Below, one piece after another: positions 8,866 to 16,787 of a DNA stretch of 64,000 nt (positions within the stretch are counted from its first letter, which is position 1; the number at the start of each line of letters is the position of its first letter). The stretch covers positions 4,588,001 to 4,652,000 of the forward strand of contig NZ_CP154845.1 in assembly GCF_047302285.1 (NCBI RefSeq). The letters run 5' to 3'. A model generated the notes under the pieces. It was not told the DNA's origin. It ran no database searches and saw nothing but the letters and a program-made list of their open reading frames with translations. This stretch comes from Robertmurraya sp047302285. Lineage in GTDB: Bacteria; Bacillota; Bacilli; Bacillales; Cytobacillaceae. The translations under genes and the position numbers were made by a program.

Positions 8866-9642
8866 CTAGCTCGCATCCATTTTCCATTCACTTGTTTTCT
8901 TATCATAAACAAGGTTGGCATCAGGCTTCCCCTGAGCTACCTTTTCATACTCTTCGTACATATCATCCATATTATCAAAATCCCCTAATACCCAAATAGG
9001 AATCTCAATCGCCGTTCTTGTTTGTACATTATCCCGGATGGAGATAACGATTCCTTCTTTCATCATCATTTTCAAACTAAGAATTAGTTCTATTTGAATA
9101 GAAGGGAAAGAACGTTTCTTTTTAATCCCAAGGAGATTTTTCACTGGCTTACTCTCGGTCATTTTCCCTGCCAGAACTTCTCCGAGCATGCGATAAAAAT
9201 CCTTCATATGGCGATAATACGTTTTATTCCACCAGCCATCATCATGAGCTAAATAAACAAATCGATTACGAAGTTGCTGATAAAATGGCTTTCTTAAATC
9301 ATCCTTCATATGGCCAAGGAAAAGGAGCTCTGCAAGTTCATGGCCAGATAGTTCATTGAGTGCGTCCTCATCTTCAAAGTCAATCCAGCAGAAATCCCCA
9401 TAGCCATAAACATCATCCTTAATGAGCTTAGTTAAATCTTCATGGGGGACATATTCTAAAAGAGTATGCAAATTAAATTCTCCATCATCAAAATGATGCT
9501 TTAAAAGAAGGACATTGTTCAGAAGGTCTGAGAGAGTGTGGGAAAACTCTTCAAATTCAATCCCATATGATAAAACGTAGTGCTTTGTTTCATTTAAATG
9601 AACATAGACAAGATCCTGTTGATTGCCATTATGTTTTTTCAA
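8866..9642 (-). CDS. Conserved hypothetical Bacillus protein
   Basis: This 258-residue soluble, acidic protein has no signal peptide or membrane segment. I do not recognise a named domain. The start is TTG 9642, supported by GGAGG 8 nt upstream; the open frame to 9693 has no comparable site. The sequence is rich in aromatic and acidic residues (for example CWIDFEDED, DDGWWNKTYYRH). It ends 16 nt before sfsA on the same strand, so co-transcription is likely. No function is proposed. Confidence 0.75.
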   Translation of the reverse strand: MKKHNGNQQDLVYVHLNETKHYVLSYGIEFEEFSHTLSDLLNNVLLLKHHFDDGEFNLHTLLEYVPHEDLTKLIKDDVYGYGDFCWIDFEDEDALNELSGHELAELLFLGHMKDDLRKPFYQQLRNRFVYLAHDDGWWNKTYYRHMKDFYRMLGEVLAGKMTESKPVKNLLGIKKKRSFPSIQIELILSLKMMMKEGIVISIRDNVQTRTAIEIPIWVLGDFDNMDDMYEEYEKVAQGKPDANLVYDKKTSEWKMDAS

Positions 9643-9843
9643 AAGAATAACCTCCGAACCTTTTGATAAGACTGATGATGAACCTAAAGTCATTAAGCCC
9701 AGTTTATACGGTTTACAATTATATAACTAGATTTTAGCAAACTTTCAGGATAAAATCTTACTTTATCCACATAATTTCCAATTCTTCTCTCAAGAAATTA
9801 TTTCCTTTTTTATTGCCATTGAGAAATTGTCCAAATTAAGGTT

Positions 9844-9945
9844 TTAGCCATTTTTTTGGTGGTACTACTAAGACGAAGACTGAATCCAAAATGGCTCTAA
9901 TTAAATCATTTTATACAACAACTTGACAATAAAAAAATGATTTAA
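9844..9945 (+). promoter_or_regulatory. Paired inverted repeats in the mgtE leader
   Basis: The 441-bp gap 9643-10083 is AT-rich and holds no ORF. Two consecutive inverted repeats stand out. TTAGCCATTTT (9844-9854) pairs with AAAATGGCTCTAA (9888-9900, one extra C). TTAAATCATTTT (9901-9912) pairs perfectly with AAAATGATTTAA (9934-9945). A TATAAT-like box follows near 9972. The usual M-box Mg2+ riboswitch signature was not found. These could be leader RNA hairpins or DNA operators. Confidence 0.5.
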
Positions 9946-10083
9946 TCGTATCAATTCTCCTCAACTTTTCTTATAATAGTCACGAGAGTTGACAGTACTT
10001 CGAATTTTTTTGGACCTTTCCAGTAGAAAATTGATTCTAGTACTATCTTCATCAAGCATTTTCCGGTAAAGGAGCGTGATCTC

Positions 10084-11442
10084 ATGTTTCAAAAAATGAC
10101 AGAAGATCAAATCACCCTATATGTAATCAAGGCATTAAAAGAGAATAAACGCAAAGAATTTGAAGCAATCGTCGATGAGCTTCAGCCTTACGATATTGCT
10201 CAAATTTATGAGGATTTGCCGGAAAAGCATCGAACGCGCTTTTTATTTTTTCTTAATATTAATGCACTGGCTGATTTAATCCAAGAACTAAATAGCGAAG
10301 AACAGCTCGATGTATTAAATCGCCTCGGTATTGAAAAATCTGGTAAGGTTCTCGATATGATGGATAATGACGACCTTGCTTCCCTTCTTGAAGACCTATC
10401 TCCTGAAAAAATTGAGTCTCTTTTATCAGGAATGAAAAAAGAAGAGTCGCAAATTGTTCAAGATATCATGAATTATCCACCAGAAACAGCTGGTCGATTA
10501 ATGACCAATCGATTCGTTTGGATCCGTGATTATTATACCGTTCGGGAAGCAGTCGATAAGCTAAAATCTTTCGCAGAACTCGCTGAAACGATTAACTATT
10601 TATATGTTATTGACCAGAATCGAAAGCTTGTCGGAGTCGTATCCTATCGCGATCTATTAATTGCTGAAATGCAGGAAAAAATCCGCGATATCATGTATGA
10701 GCGGGTCATCTATTGCTTAGAGGATACTGACCAGGAAGAGGTAGCTCGCCTAATTGAGCGCTATGACTTCCTTGCCATTCCAGTTGTCGATAAAGAACAT
10801 ATTCTAATTGGAATCATCACCGTCGATGATATTATCGATGTCGTGATCCGCGAAGCTAATGAAGATATTGAAAAATTATCCGCTTCTGGTAAATCGATTG
10901 ACTTTGAAACAAAATCCTTTGTTGCTGCATATCGGCGACTTCCATGGCTTGTCCTCCTTCTTTTTATTGGGCTTATATCTGGAAGCATCATCAGTTCCTA
11001 TGAAGAAACCCTTGAAAAAGTAGTAGCGTTAGCCTTTTTCATGCCGATGATTTCGGGGATGACTGGAAATACAGGAACCCAATCATTAGCTGTTGTGGTC
11101 AGAGGTCTTGTTTCTAACGATATTGACAAAAGAGTGATTACGAAGCTGATTATGAGAGAATTAAGTGTTGGCGTGATCATTGGAGTAACATGTGGAATTC
11201 TGATTTCTATCATTGCACTGATTTGGCAAGGAAACTTCATTCTCGGTCTTGTGGTAGGAAGCTCCCTATTGCTTACCCTGATTATTGGTACACTTGCAGG
11301 TACGGTTATCCCGTTAATTTTATATCGATTAAACGTAGACCCCGCCATCGCATCAGGACCACTAATCACTACCTTAAATGATATCTTCTCCCTAATTACC
11401 TATTTCGGTATTGCAACGATGTTTATTAACTACTTGTTATAG
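10084..11442 (+). CDS. mgtE: Magnesium transporter MgtE
   Basis: This 452-residue protein matches the family length. It has an N-terminal MgtE_N superhelical domain (about 1-130), a CBS-domain pair (about 140-255) that senses cytosolic Mg2+, a plug helix, and a C-terminal five-helix membrane domain with the family motif FFMPMISGMTGNTGTQ. It imports Mg2+ (sometimes other divalent metals). AAAGGAG lies 10 nt before the ATG. It stands alone with its own terminator. Confidence 0.96.
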   Translation: MFQKMTEDQITLYVIKALKENKRKEFEAIVDELQPYDIAQIYEDLPEKHRTRFLFFLNINALADLIQELNSEEQLDVLNRLGIEKSGKVLDMMDNDDLASLLEDLSPEKIESLLSGMKKEESQIVQDIMNYPPETAGRLMTNRFVWIRDYYTVREAVDKLKSFAELAETINYLYVIDQNRKLVGVVSYRDLLIAEMQEKIRDIMYERVIYCLEDTDQEEVARLIERYDFLAIPVVDKEHILIGIITVDDIIDVVIREANEDIEKLSASGKSIDFETKSFVAAYRRLPWLVLLLFIGLISGSIISSYEETLEKVVALAFFMPMISGMTGNTGTQSLAVVVRGLVSNDIDKRVITKLIMRELSVGVIIGVTCGILISIIALIWQGNFILGLVVGSSLLLTLIIGTLAGTVIPLILYRLNVDPAIASGPLITTLNDIFSLITYFGIATMFINYLL

Positions 11443-11454
11443 CACGTACAGTGG

Positions 11455-11490
11455 AAATCACGAAGACTTTTGCTCTTCGTGATTTTTATT
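11455..11490 (+). terminator. mgtE terminator
   Basis: AAATCACGAAGA (11455-11466) pairs with TCTTCGTGATTT (11474-11485) with a short loop and a downstream T-rich tract. Confidence 0.9.
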
Positions 11491-11617
11491 AGAAATTTAG
11501 AAACCATTACCCTTGTAAATACGTCTTATTACATGTGGCTATTTTAAAGTTATCTCTGTTAATATGAAAGAATAGAAATGAGATTAGGGAGATTAAAAGA
11601 GACTAGGTGTTGGAACA

Positions 11618-12784
11618 ATGGATAAAAAGAATAAAGTTGCTGAAAAGTTTGACTGGACATTAAGCTTCATTTTGCTATTGTTCTTTCTTACTAGCTGCGC
11701 TGCCATTTATAGCGCTCAAACAACCGAACAATACAATGAAAATTATTTTTTACGACAAATTATGTATTATGTGGTCGGAATTGTCATCGTTGCAGTGGTG
11801 ATGTTCTTTGACAACTATCAATATCGAAAGCTTAGCTGGTATTTATATGGATTTGGAATTTTACTCTTAGTTGTGTTACTTATATTACCAACTTCAGATT
11901 TTACACCAATTAGAAACGGAGCAAAAAGTTGGTTTGTATTACCTGGAATCGGCTCAATCCAGCCTTCGGAATTCATGAAAATATTTTTAATTCTCACATT
12001 AAGTAAGTTGATCGCCGATCACCATGAAAAAAATCCTCTTAAAACTACTAAAACGGATTTTATTTTGCTGATAAAACTTGGATTGGCTACATTACCGCCG
12101 CTCGGCCTTATCGCAGAGCAGGATTTAGGGACCGGATTAGTCATTATCGCCATTTTCATAGGGATGATTCTTGTTTCAGGAATGACATGGAAAATTCTCT
12201 TGCCTGTTTTTTCAGCAGGAGCCGCTCTCGCGGGAGCGATTTTTTACATCGTCATCCATTATCCAGAGCTACTCGAGAAACATATTGATACCTATCAATA
12301 TAATCGAATTTACTCCTGGCTCGACCCAGAAAGCTATCAAAGTGGTGCAGGCTACCACTTGTATAAATCACTGCAAGCGATTGGCTCTGGCCTGATATCA
12401 GGGAAGGGCTTTGGTGAAAGAGTTGTTTATATTCCAGAGAGCCATACGGATTTCATTTTCAGTGTCATAGGTGAAGAATATGGCTTTGCAGGGGCAAGTC
12501 TCGTGATTGGGCTATTTTTCATTCTCATTTATCACCTAACAAAAACAGCTCTTGATACAAACGATCCTTTTAATACGTATATTTGCGTAGGCGTTATTAG
12601 TATGATTACGTTCCACGTCTTCCAAAATATCGGCATGACCATTCAAGTACTACCAATCACAGGAATACCCCTACCTTTCATTAGCTATGGTGGTAGTTCC
12701 CTCATGTCAAATATGTTTGCTATGGGACTCATATTCAGTATAAGATATCACCATAAAACCTATATGTTCAGTTCTGGGAAGTAA
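11618..12784 (+). CDS. rodA: FtsW/RodA/SpoVE-family peptidoglycan glycosyltransferase (RodA-like)
   Basis: This 388-residue polytopic SEDS protein has about ten membrane segments. Family motifs are the N-terminal AAIYSAQ, GAKSWFVLPGIGSIQPSEFMK, and the loop SHTDFIFSVIGEEYGFAG with the catalytic-region Asp. The C-terminal NIGMTIQVLPITGIPLPFISYGGSS completes the set. SEDS proteins polymerise lipid II into glycan strands at the membrane. The features (LYKSLQAIGSGLISGKGFGE) look more RodA-like than FtsW-like, but paralogues are common and the assignment is by resemblance only. Confidence 0.88.
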   Translation: MDKKNKVAEKFDWTLSFILLLFFLTSCAAIYSAQTTEQYNENYFLRQIMYYVVGIVIVAVVMFFDNYQYRKLSWYLYGFGILLLVVLLILPTSDFTPIRNGAKSWFVLPGIGSIQPSEFMKIFLILTLSKLIADHHEKNPLKTTKTDFILLIKLGLATLPPLGLIAEQDLGTGLVIIAIFIGMILVSGMTWKILLPVFSAGAALAGAIFYIVIHYPELLEKHIDTYQYNRIYSWLDPESYQSGAGYHLYKSLQAIGSGLISGKGFGERVVYIPESHTDFIFSVIGEEYGFAGASLVIGLFFILIYHLTKTALDTNDPFNTYICVGVISMITFHVFQNIGMTIQVLPITGIPLPFISYGGSSLMSNMFAMGLIFSIRYHHKTYMFSSGK

Positions 12785-12848
12785 TCAGTCACCACAGAAA
12801 AGAATGTACAAACAATCATAATAAACAAACAACTAAAGGAGTCCAATT

Positions 12849-13439
12849 ATGTCAGAATTGATTCATACGATAGAGGAATGGCTTATGGAATATGGGATAT
12901 GGGGACTTGCCATCGTGTCCTTTGCCGACTCTTCCTTTTTTCCCATTCCTCCAGACGTACTACTTATTCCAATGGGAATTTCAAATCCAAATAGCGTCCT
13001 TTTTTATGCCTTTATCACAACGGCCACCTCTGTATTAGGGGCATTATTAGGATGGTTCATTGGAAAAAAATTAGGGCGACCGGTATTAACCTATCTATTC
13101 AAAGAGGATAAGGTTCAAAAAGTAGAACATTACTTTACAAAATACGGCTCTATGGCGATTTTGATGGCTGCCTTAACTCCTGTCCCTTATAAAATATTTA
13201 CGATCTTTGCTGGTATCTCTCGTATCCGACTTCGTACACTCGTCATTTGGTCTATTATTGGCAGAGGTGCTCGCTTTTTCGCCGAAGCTTTACTCATCCT
13301 TTTCCTCGGTGCTCAAGCAAAGAACTTTATCGATGATAATTTCGCTCTCATCACCATTGCTGGAGCCATTGCAATTGTTGTAGCTTACCTTGTTTATATG
13401 TACATAAAAAAAAGAAGCAACCCAAAAACCCTTAAGTAA
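12849..13439 (+). CDS. YqaA/DedA-like VTT-domain membrane protein
   Basis: This 196-residue membrane protein is of the DedA/SNARE-associated (VTT) superfamily, YqaA branch. It opens with an amphipathic re-entrant segment (FADSSFFPIPPDVLLIPMG), has a GWFIGKKLGRP glycine-rich middle, and the conserved LTPVPYKIFTIFAGISR. The superfamily is linked to lipid or undecaprenyl-phosphate flipping, but the YqaA branch is not characterised. AAAGGAG precedes the ATG. It lies 64 bp after rodA and may share its transcript. Confidence 0.85.
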   Translation: MSELIHTIEEWLMEYGIWGLAIVSFADSSFFPIPPDVLLIPMGISNPNSVLFYAFITTATSVLGALLGWFIGKKLGRPVLTYLFKEDKVQKVEHYFTKYGSMAILMAALTPVPYKIFTIFAGISRIRLRTLVIWSIIGRGARFFAEALLILFLGAQAKNFIDDNFALITIAGAIAIVVAYLVYMYIKKRSNPKTLK

Positions 13440-13460
13440 ACACACTTAAGGGTTTTATTT
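13426..13460 (+). terminator. Terminator overlapping the yqaA-like stop codon
   Basis: AAACCCTTAAGT (13426-13437) pairs with ACTTAAGGGTTT (13444-13455) and is followed by a T-rich stretch. The stop codon sits at the loop edge. It ends directly against the dps PerR box. Confidence 0.88.
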
Positions 13461-13525
13461 ATAATAATTATAAATAGATAATTATTATAAAAAAGTATTG
13501 ATTTTAATTTAAAATTTGTTATAAT
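13459..13525 (+). promoter_or_regulatory. dps promoter with two PerR-box-like operators
   Basis: TTATAATAATTATAA (13459-13473) is a perfect match to the PerR box TTATAATNATTATAA. A second box, AGATAATTATTATAA (13476-13490), has two mismatches and is centred 17 bp downstream. The promoter follows as TTGATT (13498-13503), a 16-bp spacer and TATAAT (13520-13525). B. subtilis mrgA (dps) is PerR-controlled, so peroxide-inducible expression is expected. Confidence 0.85.
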
Positions 13526-13556
13526 TAATATATAAATGATATAGGAGGAATGTTAA

Positions 13557-13991
13557 ATGAATTTACAAACTGCTTTAAACGTACAAATTTCTAACTGGAG
13601 TATCTTATATACAAAACTCCATCGTTATCACTGGTATGTAAAAGGACCTTTATTCTTTACCCTTCATGAGAAGTTTGAAGAACTATACAATGAAGCGGCC
13701 CTTACTGTCGATGAAGTGGCAGAACGCTTACTTGCCATCGGCGGACAACCTGTTGCAACAATGAAAGAATACTTAGAAACTGGAACACTTTCAGAATCAG
13801 GAAATGAAGCAAAAGCAAGCGAAATGGTTGCATCCCTCGTTTCTGATTACAAAGCGCTTAAAGAACAATTAGTTGAACTTGCTGACCTAGCTGACGAAAA
13901 CAATGATGTCAACACAAACGACCTAGCCGTTGGACTAATCGAGAAGATCGACACTCATATTTGGATGTTGAATGCTTACTTAGGAGAATAA
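13557..13991 (+). CDS. dps: Dps/MrgA-family ferritin-like DNA-protecting protein
   Basis: This 144-residue four-helix protein carries the Dps ferroxidase pattern: HRYHWYVKG (about residues 24-32) then LHEKFEELYNEAALTVDEVAERLLAIGG. It stores iron as ferric mineral, consuming H2O2 and protecting DNA. AGGAGGAATG stands just before the start. Two PerR boxes upstream and its own terminator make it a monocistronic peroxide-stress gene. Confidence 0.95.
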   Translation: MNLQTALNVQISNWSILYTKLHRYHWYVKGPLFFTLHEKFEELYNEAALTVDEVAERLLAIGGQPVATMKEYLETGTLSESGNEAKASEMVASLVSDYKALKEQLVELADLADENNDVNTNDLAVGLIEKIDTHIWMLNAYLGE

Positions 13992-14001
13992 CGCAATGCA
14001 C

Positions 14002-14037
14002 AAAAAGAGTCAGTGAGTTAACTCACTGACTCTTTTT
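14002..14037 (+). terminator. dps terminator
   Basis: This near-perfect palindrome has AAAAAGAGTCAGTGAGT on the left and ACTCACTGACTCTTTTT on the right, ending in T5. The A run on the other side lets it work in both directions. Confidence 0.92.
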
Positions 14038-14040
14038 GGC

Positions 14041-14175
14041 TGTTTGACAAACGCTCGCTTTCTTTGTCACTTCCCCTTGTCCGGATGCTCATTACCTACT
14101 AGGGTAACTCCGCTCCTTCCAAGGGTTCGTTCCTCGGAATCAAACGTTTTCAATCAGCTTGAAAATAACCGCTAC
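14041..14175. other. Noncoding stretch with decayed repeat-like look
   Basis: This segment between the dps terminator and the convergent membrane-protein gene has no credible ORF. It is less AT-rich than its surroundings and contains phrases such as TTTGACAAACGCTCGC next to the hairpin. It looks like an intergenic repeat relic, but no second copy occurs in the window. Confidence 0.3.
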
Positions 14176-15072
14176 CTAAATTTTGAGGATTTTGTCAAAA
14201 CTCTGACTCTTTATCTTTGTTTCAGCTGTAGGGTTCTCTTTTTTTAATCCATTATAAATCAGCCTTTGGTAAAATGCGGACATTTCGATCATGAATAAAT
14301 GGAGAATGACGTTCAAGCATGGAAAAGCAAAATTCTTTTTAACGATTTTTAAACGAAAAAGAATCCAGTCCACGAATAAACAAAAAAGGAGAATTCCTCC
14401 CCTTCCTATCCATCTTCCTTTACGAATAATCCATGCTGCAAACAAGGATAGAACCATACTGTATAATGGAGCATAATTAAAATGCTCTTCTAACTTATGA
14501 ATACGTCCTCTACCAAATCGGACATTCCCCGTAAGTGCAGCAAGATAAACGATATTAAATCCCGTGCCCATAATCGCTAAAAATAATGAAACAAACAGGA
14601 TGATTGGATTTCTCTTCTGCAATTGCTCATACCATTTATCACTTAGAAAAAAATAGATCGGTAATAAAATCGACGTAGTTACCGGATTCCACCATCTCGT
14701 CTTATAAATTTTTAAATGCAGGAACAATCTTTCTATAATATGAAAATAGAATATGAATAGTGATTTTACTTTCCATTTTAGCTTAAAAGCTGATAAGAAC
14801 ACTCCCGTAAAAGGGATATAAATCGCCTGTGACAAAATCGCTCCTAGAAAATTGTCGAAGTACTCGTTTTTTAATATTTTCGGTTTATATCGATAAGCTC
14901 GAAATAAATGGAGGATAAAATACTCAAAAATGTAAGCCATCCCCATATTTGCCATCAGCAATACACCAATCGTCCTTCGATCCTTCTTTTTTATGAACGT
15001 ATAAATTAGGAGAGCCGAATGGATAACTAATAACAAAATAAACGGATATTTATTTCTTTTTTTTCGTTTCAT
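14176..15072 (-). CDS. Polytopic membrane protein of unknown function
   Basis: This 298-residue protein has a very basic N-terminus (MKRKKRNKYP) and about eight hydrophobic segments. Basic loops (HLFRAYRYKPKILKN, RGRIHKLEEHFN) lie between them. The C-terminal tail (TAETKIKSQSFDKILKI) is hydrophilic. I do not recognise a named domain with confidence. It stands alone, convergent with dps. A function cannot be given. Confidence 0.7.
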   Translation of the reverse strand: MKRKKRNKYPFILLLVIHSALLIYTFIKKKDRRTIGVLLMANMGMAYIFEYFILHLFRAYRYKPKILKNEYFDNFLGAILSQAIYIPFTGVFLSAFKLKWKVKSLFIFYFHIIERLFLHLKIYKTRWWNPVTTSILLPIYFFLSDKWYEQLQKRNPIILFVSLFLAIMGTGFNIVYLAALTGNVRFGRGRIHKLEEHFNYAPLYSMVLSLFAAWIIRKGRWIGRGGILLFCLFVDWILFRLKIVKKNFAFPCLNVILHLFMIEMSAFYQRLIYNGLKKENPTAETKIKSQSFDKILKI

Positions 15073-15161
15073 TTATATCCCCCCTCTAGGTTAGTACTGC
15101 TTATTCTTTGAAAAAGGAGGGACATTATACAAATACTCAATTAGAAACTTGCAAATCAAGG

Positions 15162-16019
15162 TTACGCTCGTAGAATAATCCTTGTTCCAGATGGGTCCGT
15201 AACCTTTATGTTATCACCGTCTATCTCTACAGGATAACCTCGATTCTTTAAGCGTTCTACTACTTGCAACTTCTCTTTTTGATGCGGATATTTCAATGTG
15301 AAAAACTGTAGGCCAGCACTATCTTCTGATGGTGATGGAGCTCCTCTTCCATTCCATGTATTCAATCCAATATGGTGATGATATTTTCCGCTCGAAACAA
15401 AAAGCGCTTGGTCTCCATATCGTGCAACCACATCGAATCCTAATGTATCACAATAAAATTCTTCAGCAGCACGTAAATCTGCTACATGCAAATGAATATG
15501 ACCCATGATTGTTCCCTGCGGAAGCCCTGCCCAAGCTTTTCCATCCCATTCCTTAAATAAATCCTCTACATCTAAAGCCACTGTATCCATTCGCACCAAT
15601 TCGCCTGACCATTGCCAAGTTTCAGATGGTCGATCCGCATAAATCTCAATTCCGTTCCCATCTGGATCTGCTAAATAAATTGCTTCACTGACAACATGAT
15701 CGGATGCTCCTTGAAGAGGATAACGACTTTCAACTAAGTGCTTTAAACAAGCTGCTAATTCTGCCCTCGTTGGCAGCAAAAGAGCAAAATGATATAACCC
15801 CGTCCTCCGTGGTTCTTTTGCTGTCACATTTTCTGGCTCGACAATCGTTAATAATGGTGTTTTACCATCCGCTGTAAAAACCGTTGTTGCAGAAGTTTCC
15901 TTTAAAATCTGGAGTCCTAACATATTTTGATAAAAGGATACTGCTCTCTTTTTATCCGTTACCTTTAAACACACTTCGTCGGCATATACGTTTGGCGATT
16001 CATGAAATTTCAACTCCAT
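15162..16019 (-). CDS. catE: CatE-like two-domain VOC dioxygenase (catechol 2,3-dioxygenase)
   Basis: This 285-residue protein has two vicinal-oxygen-chelate modules (about 8-125 and 165-285). Likely metal ligands are His in GHIHLHV and KYHHHIGLNTW plus a Glu near the end of the second repeat region. Length and layout match B. subtilis CatE (YfiE), which detoxifies catechol under CatR control. I chose the second of two tandem Met codons (16019), because the GAAGGG ribosome site is too close to the first. No catD partner is present. Confidence 0.85.
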   Translation of the reverse strand: MELKFHESPNVYADEVCLKVTDKKRAVSFYQNMLGLQILKETSATTVFTADGKTPLLTIVEPENVTAKEPRRTGLYHFALLLPTRAELAACLKHLVESRYPLQGASDHVVSEAIYLADPDGNGIEIYADRPSETWQWSGELVRMDTVALDVEDLFKEWDGKAWAGLPQGTIMGHIHLHVADLRAAEEFYCDTLGFDVVARYGDQALFVSSGKYHHHIGLNTWNGRGAPSPSEDSAGLQFFTLKYPHQKEKLQVVERLKNRGYPVEIDGDNIKVTDPSGTRIILRA

Positions 16020-16038
16020 CATCCCTTCAATTTTTTAA

Positions 16039-16068
16039 TTGATGTGTTCCTTTAGACTTAGTATACTA
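16039..16068. promoter_or_regulatory. Shared promoter region with palindromic operator candidate
   Basis: TTGATG (16039-16044), a 17-bp spacer and TATACT (16062-16067) form a plus-strand promoter for the small gene at 16099. The perfect palindrome TAGTATACTA (16059-16068) covers the -10 and lies 40 bp upstream of catE on the other strand. It could be an operator for a CatR/YodB-type regulator, by analogy only. Confidence 0.4.
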
Positions 16069-16098
16069 GTTATAATAAAAAGTAAGGAGTGATCTGTC

Positions 16099-16305
16099 TT
16101 GTCCAAGTCAAATGCTCGAAAACATCGTGATAAAATGGCGCGAGAAGGAAAAAGAAACCCTGAGAACAATCGAAGCCCCTTTGCATTTGTTGATATGTGT
16201 ACACGAAAAACGAAAACGAAAAAAGATTATTTATATAAGAGCAAACATAAGAACCAATCATTTAACGATAATAATGATGGTTCTTTTTTATTTGCTGTTA
16301 TTTGA
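16099..16305 (+). CDS. Small basic conserved protein
   Basis: This is a 68-residue, strongly basic protein from a TTG start preceded by AAGGAGTGAT at ideal spacing. The N-terminal two-thirds (SKSNARKHRDKMAREGKRNP, then NRSPFAFVDMCTRKTKTKKD) look like a conserved small Bacillus protein of unknown role. The last ~18 residues are encoded by the arms of an intrinsic terminator, so the original stop may have been lost and the tail is probably non-native. Confidence 0.65.
   Translation: MSKSNARKHRDKMAREGKRNPENNRSPFAFVDMCTRKTKTKKDYLYKSKHKNQSFNDNNDGSFLFAVI
16249..16290 (+). terminator. Terminator inside the 3' end of the small basic gene
   Basis: AAGAACCA (16249-16256) pairs with TGGTTCTT (16278-16285), with imperfect inner pairing (TCATT/AATGA), and is followed by a T6 run. 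The ORF at 16099 reads through the whole hairpin before its stop. Confidence 0.75.
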
Positions 16306-16419
16306 TATGCCCATAAACCGATGCATACATTTAGTATACAAATATAATAATTGATTATTTATTTTGTTAGCTCCACTTACGCACCTATTTGTATTCGCTT
16401 ACATTTCAAAATTCAAAGT

Positions 16420-16437
16420 TTGTTCAATATTTCACAA
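16420..16437 (+). promoter_or_regulatory. Rex-box-like operator upstream of the adhE region
   Basis: TTGTTCAATATTTCACAA matches the Rex consensus TTGTGAAATATTTCACAA at 16 of 18 positions. Rex senses NADH/NAD+ and commonly represses adhE and other fermentation genes in Firmicutes. It sits 60 bp before the small ORF and 350 bp before adhE. Confidence 0.7.
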
Positions 16438-16496
16438 ACTACTATTTGATTAATATGGTATTCTACATGTAGATAAACAAATAAGGAGTGAGTACA

Positions 16497-16730
16497 ATGA
16501 TCATTTGTGAATGGAGAGCCTTTTCTACAGATACTGAAACCTACACCCAACCGTTTTTTGAGAACCTGATGGGAGATCAATTCGAAGCAATGATGTTAAA
16601 AGATGACGATCCCATTCCTTCCTATATTTGGACTAAAAACTTTGTCATTCATATTCGAAAAAACTCCAAGATCTTGACTGATATCTCTTTTGAAAAAATC
16701 CCAAGAAACCCAGATTGTGCAAATACATGA
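16497..16730 (+). CDS. Small hypothetical protein upstream of adhE
   Basis: This 77-residue soluble protein starts MIICEWRAFSTDTETYTQPF. ATG 16497 is chosen because AAGGAG lies 8 nt upstream; the in-frame GTG at 16488 overlaps that site. I do not recognise a family. It lies between two Rex-like operators and 57 bp before adhE on the same strand, so redox-linked co-expression is likely. A T-rich run follows its stop codon without a clear hairpin. Confidence 0.6.
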   Translation: MIICEWRAFSTDTETYTQPFFENLMGDQFEAMMLKDDDPIPSYIWTKNFVIHIRKNSKILTDISFEKIPRNPDCANT

Positions 16731-16751
16731 TCTTTTTTTAAAAAATTTACA

Positions 16752-16767
16752 TGTGAATAAAATCACA
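16752..16767 (+). promoter_or_regulatory. Second Rex/Fnr-type site directly before adhE
   Basis: TGTGAATAAAATCACA has perfect TGTGA-N6-TCACA symmetry, compatible with Rex or with an Fnr/Crp-family regulator. It ends only about 8 bp before the adhE ribosome binding site (AGGAGG), so it would act downstream of the promoter, for example as a roadblock. Confidence 0.6.
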
Positions 16768-16787
16768 AATTTCAGGAGGAGAACAAG

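Noticed and set aside
9643..10083. M-box Mg2+ riboswitch upstream of mgtE
   Set aside because: None of the conserved M-box segments were found; only inverted repeats are visible.
14044..14247. 67-codon ORF after dps
   Set aside because: It starts in a terminator-flanked noncoding stretch, runs into the convergent gene, and lacks a ribosome site.
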